Source: Calliopum simillimum (Eukaryota; Arthropoda; Insecta; Diptera; Lauxaniidae). From it: 64,000 nucleotides of DNA. The notes beneath the pieces were generated by a model. The model had not been told where the DNA came from and did not search any database. It was given only the letters and a program-made list of their open reading frames with translations. Positions 54,346 to 64,000 of this stretch are shown here, piece after piece. The translations under genes and the position numbers were made by a program. The DNA lies in NCBI GenBank assembly GCA_951812925.1, contig OX638368.1, positions 150,212,492 to 150,276,491 on the forward strand. Direction: 5' to 3'. The first letter of the stretch is position 1, and each line of letters starts with the position of its first letter.

Positions 54346-54509
54346 GTTTCTAATCGGTGCATTCACTTGTGATCGTATCACGTATAAGCTTGTACACATA
54401 TCGAAACCATATTGATACCATATATGCTTCCAACTCTCTAACAGGTTTGCCTTACGCCAAAAAGAAAACGTTGAGGGTATTCCTTTAAACGGGTAAGTTT
54501 CTTTAAAAC

Positions 54510-54606
54510 GAGTAAATGCTTCGAAAACCTCGTAAACTCGTAAAAGTTCTAAAAATCAATACGAATTAGGACAGTTTTACGAGTTTACGAGGCTTCGGAG
54601 GTTTTT
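54510..54606. mobile_element. Small palindrome with CCTCGTAAACTCGTAAAA arms
   Basis: CTTCGAAAACCTCGTAAACT then CGTAAAAGTTCT at the left mirrors ACAGTTTTACGAGTTTACGA then GGCTTCGGAGG at the right. It is a hairpin of about 90 bp. No target duplication was recognised. Confidence 0.6.
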
Positions 54607-55711
54607 GCACGTTATAAAGAAAACCCTAATTGATGGTTTGGACCAGGGGCTTGCAGGCATGCTAAGAATGGTGGGCGAGATTGAAAGAAAAACAAAAACT
54701 TCAGAAATTCAATATTATTCTACCGACAGCAGCTTTCTAAGTCTTTCTAAGAATATTAAAAAAATCACCAATTTCATGACCCTTTATTTTAAAAACAAAA
54801 ACTACTTGGCCAAAATTCTCGAGCATTGTTTATGCCAGGCATAGGGTACTAAAATATTGCCAAATTTTTGCCAAATCAGCAAGGCGTATTTTCCTTCATA
54901 TTACTTTTCCGATTCGCCCAACTTCACCGCCGGAAAAATCACGCGGAAATTTTTGAAGGTTTTTTGAAAGCATTCGATCGTCACCTGTAATACAGTGTGG
55001 TCTGTAGCAAATTATCAATAAAATATAAAAATAAGCAATACAAACACATTTTATTAATCCATTTATTACCAATACATAACAAACAAAATTTTAGCTGCTT
55101 TCGCAAATAGCATATATGCCGCATCGCCAAAAATGTTAGTGCTATTTAATTATGTATATACTTTCGGCAATAAAAGAAATTCATCAAACCCAAGTCATAT
55201 AATCAGCTAATAAACGCTAAATGATTTTTTATTATAGTTTTAAAGGTGTGGTTCAAGACCAACCATTGCGTAAGATGTTTTTTGTTTTTTCTTCCTATTG
55301 AATAAATTAGTAGATACTTGTCGAGTTGTCTTGTCGTATGCATCGTATATAATAGGTATGAATGATATTAAAACTTTTACATCTAATACACACACCCAAA
55401 TAAACGTAAAATGGTAATAATTTACAAATTAGGCACTTAAGTGGGATGCGCTAAAGTATTTTTATTGACTCATTATGCAAAATTAAAAAAAAAAAAATAA
55501 AAAAAATTGGCTACATATGACAAATTTGGATTTTGAAAATAAAAGAAAAAAAAAAAACTTTAAATAATTTGATTGATTAATAAATTAATGTCAAATTATG
55601 TAGGCGATATAATAATGAGCACCGTAGTTAAAAAAGCAAATTGTCGAGATATATGCCATTAAATGCAAATAAATGATTCCTAATAGAATTATTATTATAA
55701 AATGACACATC
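54607..55711. other. Intergenic, no gene seen
   Basis: AT-rich DNA with A/T homopolymers near 55485-55560. A 79-codon frame at 54605-54844 has no recognisable match. Confidence 0.45.
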
Positions 55712-55713
55712 TA

Positions 55714-56938
55714 CGAAGGTTGTTTGATAAGATCGAGACTTTTTGAAAAATATATGTACTTGTTTTTTTTTAGTTTTTTTTTCCGTAATGATCACTTCAT
55801 TCGACCTAAATCTTTCACCGTTCAGCCATTTCGTCAGGTCTGGAAACAGAAAATTGTCGCATGGGATTCACGGAGTTCATACTACATTATTTCTAGTAAA
55901 TTTTAAGTCAATATGGTGAAAACACCGCAATTAAATATATTTTCAATAACTATTTTAGTAAAGTTTTGAATAACCTTATAGTACAGTAATTTTTTTATTT
56001 TTATTTTTTTAAACTGATTTGAGATTTCAAACAAAAAAAAAAAAGAAACGAACTCACCGTACTAGGATTCGAACCGCGGCTCGTCAATGTGATAAATAGA
56101 AAATTATTTTTTTACTTACAATTACAAATTTGTTAGGCCTCTACATCACCAACCTATATGATGAAAAGGCATAAAATTTATGCAGTAAAAATAATGATAC
56201 TCATTTTTCTCCGTGTAGCAGTTTATTGCCCAATTTATGGGTTTTTGCCATGGTGACTACAGCACATTGTTCTTCGCCGAATGTGGTCTTTTCTTCTTCA
56301 AATCAATATTGAAAATATAAGAATAATATTTGGCGGTGATTGTTTAACCCTTTCCAAGGTAATCAATGTGGATGACACCGCCTGCATTCCAAAAAACAGT
56401 GCCTATGATCTTGTTGGGCAACAAACTCACCTTACCTCTCTTTGTGGCACGGTTTCCGAGAGAAACTTACTACCATGGCTCTGATGTCTTGTGATGGATT
56501 TATGTTTCGTCCACGATAGCTAAGCAGCGCAAAAACTTGTTTGAATCGGCTACCTGACACATTTTCATTCTTAGAGCGTCCAATATCATTCCTCAGAGTT
56601 ATCGTTCACGCAAAAGGAGTATTTCTGGCCGAATGATTTCTTTTAAGTGAAATAAATGTTTGAAGCTTCGTAAACCATTTCTTAACTATTGAAATTGATA
56701 GTGCAGAGTACCCTCTTTATTTATCAAGCCTTTCCTTGGTTTTAGTGATGGTTTTTTTTTTACGCAAAACATAATTTACTTGTCTGGTTTCGATTACTGT
56801 CAAACACAAACTAAATGACCCAGTGTGCTCAGAATTTCACAGTGGTTTGTAAATAGGTGGTTAATGAGAGCCAAATTGGGTTCCAAGTTACTGTGCGGGA
56901 AATGCAAAAGATCTTGAGCTTATCAAACAGCCCTCGAA
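55714..56938 (-). mobile_element. Degenerate full-length mariner element (cecropia-like)
   Basis: The ends CGAAGGTTGTTTGATAAGAT and (inverted) TTCGAGGGCTGTTTGATAAG are flanked by TA. The minus strand, read through many stops and shifts, gives in order: LSISIVKKWFTKL (helix-turn-helix end) near 56690, KIIGTVFWNAGGVIHIDYLG near 56400, KKKRPHSAKNNVL near 56290, and FPDLTKWLNGERFRSNEV near 55830. The order and phrases match mariner transposases of the Bmmar/SETMAR type. The segment with the last two catalytic Asp residues seems replaced by AT-rich sequence (about 55900-56230). The ORFs called on either strand here are fragments. Confidence 0.8.
56045..56085 (-). other. Box B-like tRNA motif, possible SINE fragment
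   Basis: The minus strand reads GCCGCGGTTCGAATCCTAGT, which contains GGTTCGAATCC, a perfect polymerase III box B. No matching box A was found at the right distance. It lies within the degenerate mariner, where family sequence is missing, so it may be an insertion of a tRNA-derived element. Confidence 0.4.
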
Positions 56939-58635
56939 TAAATTGATTAATATTATGAAACTAAATTGGAGAAGTGACAATTCTCGAACAGAAAATAGGT
57001 GCTAGTTTAAGTGCCAGTTCAATATTCAAGTCAGTACAAAGAAAATCTGAAAAAAACTAACATGAAAATTCAATAAAATTCCATTGGAAAAGGTACTTAA
57101 TCTTCACTCAAAATTTAGCAGTACAGCTAAAAATAAGAGATAGGGTAAATTTTACCGGTTTTCAGTTTATGGTGGAATTCAGTGCTTAAACATGTATTGA
57201 ACATTTTACAACTGATTTTAGGTCGATTATCAAATTACAAATACCAATAAAATCGGTTTTACCGAACCTCTATCCTGTAAAAATTGAACTTCGATATCTA
57301 TTACAAGCTTGAGTTTTTCATGTTACGAGCTCAAAATGTTATAACTCAGTAAATTTTTGGAATTTTCCAGTGATTGAGTTGGCATTTTATTAAAAATTGT
57401 ATGCATTTTTAGAAAATGCAAAAAAACTGTTTTTTATTTTGTGAAGATAAGGTGCAGTGGAAAACTGGACGGTCACAAATTAATAAGGCTACTTACCCGG
57501 ATATCCTCAAACAACCATCCGTCAAATTAGTCACACTGACTTTGCTAAAACAAATAACGCTCAAAGAGCACAATAAAAATCTTTGTGAAAACCCGTAATC
57601 TATACAAAAGACAGCGGGACGAACGATCGACCTGCCTCTATCATCCTATACCCCAGAGAGTACGACCAACTCTGAATGATAATTGCGGTAATACCAATAA
57701 TCTGTTGCTCACCTAAATGCGGCTGGCTGGCTGGCTACTGTTTCGCATACTTTTCCATATGCAGTAAATACGCCCATCATCGATCTTCATATGAACGTTA
57801 TGCGACGGACTCGCGTTTGCTAACGATTTTAGATCTATTTGTGTCACAAAATTTGACCTGCAGCTGCTGAAGTGATATTGCCTTTCGGTTAAATCTCTTT
57901 GTTACGCCTACAGTTTTCTGCCCTTTGCATTAATAACTCTATTGATGCTAAGGACACTGCGTGTTGTATCCGCACTGATCGTGGTAATAAATTCTGTCTA
58001 AAGGAATTGAAGAAAAGGGTTAAAATTTGCCATGACACTCTTCTGCCGTAAGTGCGCGTTGTCGTTAAAGTAGCTAGCATTTATAATTGGATTAAAATGA
58101 CCCTTATAGAATTTCTGCATTTTAAAATTTGTGTTTGTATCATCACTGATGTCTTCTTAAGCTGAGGCTTGATCTCTTTGCCATATCGCGCTCATGTGTT
58201 CTGTTCCCTTCTCAGTGAAATTCTTTGAATTCTTCTGTGGTTTCGTTTTGTTAATTTGCGTTTTGTAATTGGTTTGGCTTAAATGGCTGCTTAAATGCAG
58301 TAAAAACGCTTTAACTCTGAATTGTCTGGTATTTGGCATGGTTTTAGCTGTATATACGGTTGTAACCTACTGATTTATGCTAAATCCATGCAAATATTTT
58401 TAACTTTTTCCCCTGTTTAGCAGTTGAAAATTGTCAAATTTTAAATTGGATTTGAATTGAAATGGTTGAGATTAAATTTATTTACATGAGTTAAAATGAT
58501 TCACAGCTTGGCAAACTGTGAGATGCGTCGTTTTAGTTCTGATGTATGAAAATTCTCACTTTTTTCTATCTACTAGAGTTCGCCTTGTGGCCGAAATTCG
58601 ACCATTTTGATTTGACTATAAAACAAAAAGTTTTT
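56939..58635. other. Intergenic, no gene seen
   Basis: No protein or element recognised. (GGCT)n run at 57720-57737. Short frames only. Confidence 0.45.
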
Positions 58636-58689
58636 ATAATCTTTCTTGGTCTGGTTATCCGCATTCATAGTTGAAATAGCGTGCTTGCG

Positions 58690-59320
58690 ATTTAGAGGCG
58701 TGTTACTCCCAGTAAGGAACAAACAATTTTTGATATCTTTCTGTCCCGTTCATTTTATGCCCATACCAATACGTGGCACCACCCACTTAAAAACGTAAAG
58801 GCCATATTCTTATTCCTTAGTGTTAGCCCTATATCTGTATACCCAATTTTTAAAAAATCAAAGTGGTGACTTAGCCGTGAAAGCGTTTTTTTATTTAAGG
58901 GCGTGGTACCGCCCTCTGAAAAGCATAATGATCATGTTATCACTCCTTAGCGTTAATTCTATCTCTATATCAAATTTCGTACAAATCGATGCAGGGGCTT
59001 AGCGTTAGAGCGTTTTTTCATTTAGGGGCGTGGCACCACCCTCTGAAAAACATAATGGTCATGTTATTGTTTCTTAGTGCCTACCCCATCTCCATACTAA
59101 ATTTCGTAAAAATCGCTGAAGTGGTTTAGCCGTGAGAGCGTTTTTTCCATTTAGGGGCATGGCACCGCCCACTGAAAAACATAATGGTCATATTATCGTT
59201 CCTTAGTGCTAACCCTATCTCCATACTAAATTTCGTTAAAATCGATGCAGTGGTTTAGCCGTGAGAGCGTTTTTTTCATTTAGGGGCGTGGCACCGCCCA
59301 CTTTAAAAAAAATATAGTCC
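58690..59320. repeat. Tandem array, about 128-bp units centred on GGGGCGTGGCACCGCCCA
   Basis: Five core sequences begin near 58771, 58901, 59028, 59157 and 59286, i.e. spacings of 130, 127, 129 and 129 bp. Each unit also has TTAGTGCTAACCCTATCTCC, ATACTAAATTTCGT, AAAATCGATGCAGTGGTTTA and GCCGTGAGAGCGTTTTTTCA. The later units are the most alike. Related to the arrays near 2 and 5.6 kb. Confidence 0.88.
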
Positions 59321-59445
59321 TATGCACTACTCCTCCTCACAACCTTTCCAACAAAAAAAAAATCAAGCAAATCGGTTGAGATTTAGGTATAGAAACAGGG
59401 ACTGAACCGATTTCGTTTGCCTATTTATATATAGATTTCTATCTA
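59321..59445. repeat. Repeat terminus after the array
   Basis: AATCGGTTGAGATTTAGGTA ... GACTGAACCGATTTCGTTTG then CCTATTTATATATAGATTT. ATATATAGAT-type ends are common for dispersed insect repeats. It may be the 3' end of the element carrying the array; its partner end may be of the type seen at 17232. Confidence 0.35.
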
Positions 59446-60275
59446 TCTTATAACTATCGTATCTTTTTAATAATTTTTTGTTGAGCAAAATAACAGCTCA
59501 CAACACCATTCCTATTAAAGTTTGGAGAAATTTTTGTCTTCAATTGAAAGAACAGAATGACGATCTATGAAATTGCAGAAAAACAGTTTTCCATACTTCA
59601 GTAGTAATGGTGTTCTTGGCTGCTTTTAAACCCTTCAAAAAATTATAAAAAAGATAGGATAGTTTACAATTGACTCAATGATATGTACTCGTACATTACG
59701 TGAACAAAATTTTGCTCATTTTTGATACCCACTATCCAATGTAATCATTTGTGGCCATTAGAAGACACCTCGTAAGTAGCACTCTTCGTCAAGTGTATAG
59801 TTTTCCACTTAATTCATTTTACTAAACAGATTTTCACTGTTTTACATATATCACTTTTAAGTTGGACACCTCCTCACTGCTAACATTTTCTTTACAATAA
59901 TTTATGGTACACACTTTTAAAACTTGAACTTGACGGTGCTGATTCAACTTCTGTCTTTTCACCATCAATTTTTATACCACATATGAGCTCACACTTCCAC
60001 CTTTTGCTGGGGTCTGGTGGAATTTCTCGAAGATACTTGTGATTTCGTTTCGCCGAATTAGGTAGTCTTATTTTTATTCCTTAATGCGCAAATTCCAACA
60101 AAAATTTATTACCATTCCGTGTGGAAGTCCGAATAAGTTTTTTGAGAAGAAGGTCTTTTTGACCTTCTTTTTTAAAAACTGCGTAATAATGGCTTAAAGT
60201 GTTCTACAGAAATATTCTCCAAAAATTTGATTACGGGTCACCAAAGGCAAGAAATGCTTAAAACTTAAAAATAAT
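59446..60275. other. Intergenic, no gene seen
   Basis: AT-rich. No recognisable feature. Confidence 0.4.
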
Positions 60276-60968
60276 CAGGCCTGTTCCGTAATCCGCGTGA
60301 TTTCAATTACTTTTCAGGAGGCTTTTTGATGAAAAAGGTGAGTCACACGATAAAAAGTATTACACGTAGAATCTTTTTTGTGGAGAATTACAGGTTCTAC
60401 AAATAATATTGACTTATATTTACGAAAAAGTAAAAGGCACTTCAGACTGTCTGAGAAGTCATATGCGTTTTCTTATGTTTTTCTGTATGATTTTTTCTCT
60501 GACTGTCAAATTTTTATTGTTTTTAATTTTTTATTGTTGAAATTGTTTTTATTTTTTATTTTTCAAACAACAGTAAAAAATTTGAAAACTTCTATGACTT
60601 CTCTTTTCAAATAGATTCAAATCTAATGCCAAAATAACTCATATGAGTTTTTTTCTGATAAATCATTTGTGTAATAAATTTACATTCACATTATCAGAGT
60701 TGCCATATTTGACAGCTCATAAGAGTTGAAGCGGCTTGAACCGTTGCGGAGATATTTGATACAGTCTAGTTTTTCGACTTTTTGCGGTTTTTTAAGAATA
60801 TTTCCTAAACGGTTACTTTTTCGTTAATATAAATCAATGTTATTTGTAGAACCTGTAATTCCCCACAAAAAAGATTCTGGAACTTTTTATCGTGTGACTA
60901 ACCATTTTCATCAAAAAGCCTTCTAAATGAAAAGTAATTGAAAACACACGGATTACAGAACAGGCCTG
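60276..60968. mobile_element. 693-bp foldback element with CAGGCCTGTTC ends
   Basis: CAGGCCTGTTCCGTAATCCG at the left is mirrored by CGGATTACAGAACAGGCCTG at the right. The arms of about 170 bp continue: AAGCCTTCT, GTGAGTCACACGATAAAAAG and TTGTGGAGAATTACAGGTTC each have a mirrored partner. No transposase. CAGG ends recall the element at 39214. An 8-bp target duplication was not found. Confidence 0.8.
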
Positions 60969-62640
60969 AATGGTTATTTTTATCCATTTACCCTTGCTTT
61001 TTTATTTTGTTGGTGTTTATGTAAAGCACTGAACAAAAATCTCAACCCAATATCTCACGTTGGTAGCAAAGAAAAAAAAAAAAAAAACAAAGGCCACTCA
61101 GATCAATTAATTTGCAGCTGATTGAGTAAAAGGATGTAGACCAAAAATAGCTTGAGAAGATCATTATTGAAGGAAAATCTTCAATGTCGTGTGGGGAAAC
61201 CAAAGTCCATATAATTCGAATTCGATGGAGACGGTTTATTTTGGCTATATGCCCACAACTAAGGGTTGCTGGAAGGAAAGAAAGAAAGAAGTTTTTTTTT
61301 TATTTTCCAAATTTACTCTAGTAATAAATTTAAAATGTTGTGAGCCATAAAAGTCCACAATTACTTGAAAGGCGTTAAGCTCTCATGGCTTACTGCAATT
61401 AACGATTGAAATTATTTCCTTTTCAAAGAACACATAGAAAATTCTCAATCACGCCTCGTAAAAATATTCCACATAAATATGGCTTATAATTGCGATACAT
61501 TAATAATTCGATTAATTAAAAAATTTTCCAACATATTTTTCATATTAGCCATGGTTTGTGGTGAGTGCTGGAAGACAAGGACTGTCTACAGAGGGATGAA
61601 AGCTTAACGTACAACAACAAAGCAAGCAAGCAAGCAAGCAAACCATTTTAATAATTGGTATCACTTAAAAATGCCATTAAACAAATTGGCCCAAAATAAT
61701 TTTTCTCTCTCTGATAAAAACAGACAGAAAGACAGACAAATCGCTGTTAATTAATTTATTCACTCATCATCAACATCGCATCGCACGCATATGAGTTGCC
61801 ATAATTTTTTCATTTCTCTGCTTTATGGAAATTTCAGGTTTCTAATTTTTTATTACAAATTTCACTTCAATTTAAATGCAATTGTAAATGAGTGTTGATA
61901 GATACAAATGTATTTGTGGGTTACAAATGTAGCTGTTAGTTTTTGAACAATGCAATGAAGAATTGAATTTTCACAAGCGGAGAAAAAAAAACAACATAGC
62001 AAATGACTAACAGCTGCTGTTGGCGGCGGGTTAGGCGCCATTTGGATAAGAAAATACAAAAAAAAAAGAAAATTTGGAAAAATTAAGAAAGTTCGTCGCT
62101 AAGCTGACTCCCGTGTAAATGTTGTTGCATGAAACTACAAATGAGTGAAAACAATCGAAAGAACCTAAGCGTGTACATTAGGGTGCATTTGTTTTTAAAG
62201 TTAAGGATTTTGCAAATATTTCTCGGTAATAAACTCAGTCAAACAGTGTTTTCAAAACAGTGTACCGACAGTATATTTCTGAAAGCGGATCTTGCCAGAT
62301 CCAGATGTGTAAATTTCAAGAGCTAGAAGTTTGACCTTTGACTCAAAATATTTTCTTTAACAAAATCCTACAAATGTTTATATAAACTTTTATTTTGTCT
62401 TCAGATTTCAAAATTATTTATTCAATTTTTGTTTTTGGTTTTCTTGTTTTTGGTTTTCTTGTTTTAACGAAAACAATACAAAAATGATCATAACTACCAA
62501 TTTTTACGTTGGACGTATCGATATGTATATACATTAGAGTTTCCACCGCCTTCTTAACCTCTATTTTAGTTATTAGATTGGTGATGTTTTGTAAATTTTA
62601 ACTAAAAGATGCTCATATTTAAAAAAATAGTTTGTAAAAG
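60969..62640. other. Intergenic, no gene seen
   Basis: AT-rich, with microsatellites (GCAA/AGCA near 61621-61640, GAAA near 61275) and a 19-bp TTTTTGGTTTTCTTG duplication at about 62431-62465. No gene. Confidence 0.45.
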
Positions 62641-62644
62641 ATAT

Positions 62645-63310
62645 CTCAATTACTGGCTGGAACTATTCACCATCTCATACAACTGCATCTTCTCCTTCAA
62701 CTCAGCAATAGTTCGCGCCTGGTACAATATAATTTTGTTTACCTTTGAATCCATAATACCCTCCACGAAATGTTGTATTAAGTTTTTGTCATCCAATTTT
62801 ATACAATTTCCAATTTCAATCATTGTATACAAATATTCACGTAAAGTCTCATTCGGTTGCTTGTATCTATTGCAAAGTCTACGATGAACTTCAGCCGATG
62901 GTAACACTTCATCAAACTCCTCAATCAATGCTCTCTTTAGTAAGTCCCAATTGTTTACGCCTTTTGTACACCTTACAAACACTTTTGTCGCACCTTTTTA
63001 GTAGCTGCTCTCCATAAATAAATTTCTGCATACTATTTCACCCAACTGTCATAGCGTTGTCTTCAAAATCGTCGATCCACTGGTTGATGCCAAGGGATTC
63101 GGTTCCATTAAACGTTGACATGCTATCTTCAATGTCCCTTAAAGTAAAATTGAATCTCAGCTCACACCTCATTTGAACCAAATTATTTTCGCTCTCCTCT
63201 GCTCTAAAAAGAGCGAAGTGTTCCAAGAGCCTGTCCTGTAAGTCCACTTTCCTACCTGTCGTATCTAATCCCAAACCATCCAGTTTTTCCTTAAGTTCAT
63301 CTACAGTCAA
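62645..63310 (-). pseudogene. LTR retrotransposon gag remnant with SAP-like N-terminus
   Basis: The first minus-strand frame starts at 63310 with MTVDELKEKLDGLGLDTTGR and KVDLQDRLLEHF, which fits a SAP (putative nucleic acid-binding) motif. It then carries NGTESLGINQWIDDFEDNAM. It is closed by a TGA at 63040-63038 in a place where a Trp is usual. A second frame, shifted by one base near 63000, holds the capsid-like region: NNWDLLKRALIEEFDEVLPS, EVHRRLCNRYKQPNETLREY and LIQHFVEGIMDSKVNKIILY, typical of Ty3/gypsy-type gag. No zinc knuckle, protease or reverse transcriptase follows within the window, so the copy is truncated at about 62645. Two lesions make it inactive. The exact lineage (Mdg3- or Blastopia-like) is a guess. 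Confidence 0.8.
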
Positions 63311-64000
63311 CTTCCGTACTCTGTATTTATTCTCAGAAAACTAGAAAAATTTCACAGAGAGCCACCTTAATGCTAACATATTTGTCAACACCCCCACTTT
63401 GTCGAAGCATTTAATCCTCGCACACATCCTTCGCGCGTTTATATGCGTGTCTTGTATGAGTATTATTACTTTTTTCATGTGTTAAATATTTTGACTTGTA
63501 AGTCAATTAATATTTTTTTTTTTTGTGTATTTCTGTTGTTGCAGCTGCAGTAACATTGTTGGCAAGTGTTGATAACTGCACTTAATGCATTCTGCTATGC
63601 AAAGTTGCTAATTGGCTGGTGCTGCTGTTGATGATGTCGATGATGATGTGCCTCAACAATCTGCAAGCAATTAAATTTTTTTTGGGCTGCATTTCACACG
63701 ATCTTATTATCGAATAGAATAAACGAAAGAAATCGGCATAAAAAAAAACAAAAATGAAAATCTAATTTAAATAATCACGTTGCATGGAACATTCACACCA
63801 CATACAACAACAACAACAACGAAAATTCGTGCCCTGAAAGTGTTGCTGTTGAAAGCTGCTGTTGCTTCGCGATCGTGCAATGCCGCCGCGCTGCCAACAA
63901 CCAACCATTGCGCACACCAGCATCGATCGATCGCATCTGTCATAATTTCGACATGATCGATTGGCGATTAGCCATAAAGTTATTATTGTTATTGCTGTTG
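63311..64000. other. Window end, possible LTR flank then intergenic DNA
   Basis: Directly upstream of the gag remnant (63311-63480) might lie its leader or LTR, but no paired copy exists in the window to define it. 63590-64000 has GATGATG, CAACAACAA and TGCTGTTG microsatellites and GC-richer sequence. No gene is visible. Confidence 0.4.

Overview
The window looks like eukaryotic insect DNA, most likely from a higher fly (Diptera, Schizophora; a tephritid-type fly is plausible but not provable here). It is very AT-rich, has long introns, opa-type CAG/CAA repeats, and many mariner, non-LTR, TTAA-flanked and foldback elements. There are no bacterial-style operons, CRISPR arrays or rRNA genes.

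I can support only one host protein-coding gene. It is an empty-spiracles-class homeobox gene on the minus strand, best matching Drosophila E5, split into three coding exons: 41580-40467, 11886-11729 and 7643-7128. The phases and splice sites join exactly and give a predicted 595-residue protein. It has an eh1-like FSIDSIVG motif, a YPWLL hexapeptide, a complete homeodomain with an intron between homeodomain residues 44 and 45, an acidic block and a long Gln/His-rich tail. The first coding intron is about 28.6 kb and the second about 4.1 kb.

Layout. 1-7.1 kb: downstream flank with several tandem-repeat families and the 3' UTR. 7.1-41.6 kb: the gene, whose introns carry most of the transposon fossils: three copies of one non-LTR family, two inverted copies of an RNase H-bearing non-LTR family, two decayed mariner-type transposases, an interrupted DUF4817-type transposase, a decayed open frame resembling arthropod repeat proteins, and many foldback elements, some with clear target duplications. 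41.6-64 kb: upstream intergenic DNA with a candidate promoter, a LINE 3' end, a nested stack of elements (51.2-53.6 kb), a degenerate mariner with both terminal repeats (55.7-56.9 kb), a tandem array (58.7-59.4 kb) and a broken retrotransposon gag with an N-terminal SAP-like segment (62.6-63.3 kb).

The gene is expected to encode a sequence-specific nuclear transcription factor of head and segmental patterning. The rest is mobile or repetitive DNA, none of it evidently still mobile. I did not find a convincing new multi-gene system. The most notable items are pairs of near-identical palindromic mini-elements, a 2.0-kb hAT-like foldback 83 bp from an exon, and a short motif shared by several unrelated foldbacks. 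All similarity statements are from reading the sequence and memory of families; no database search was run.
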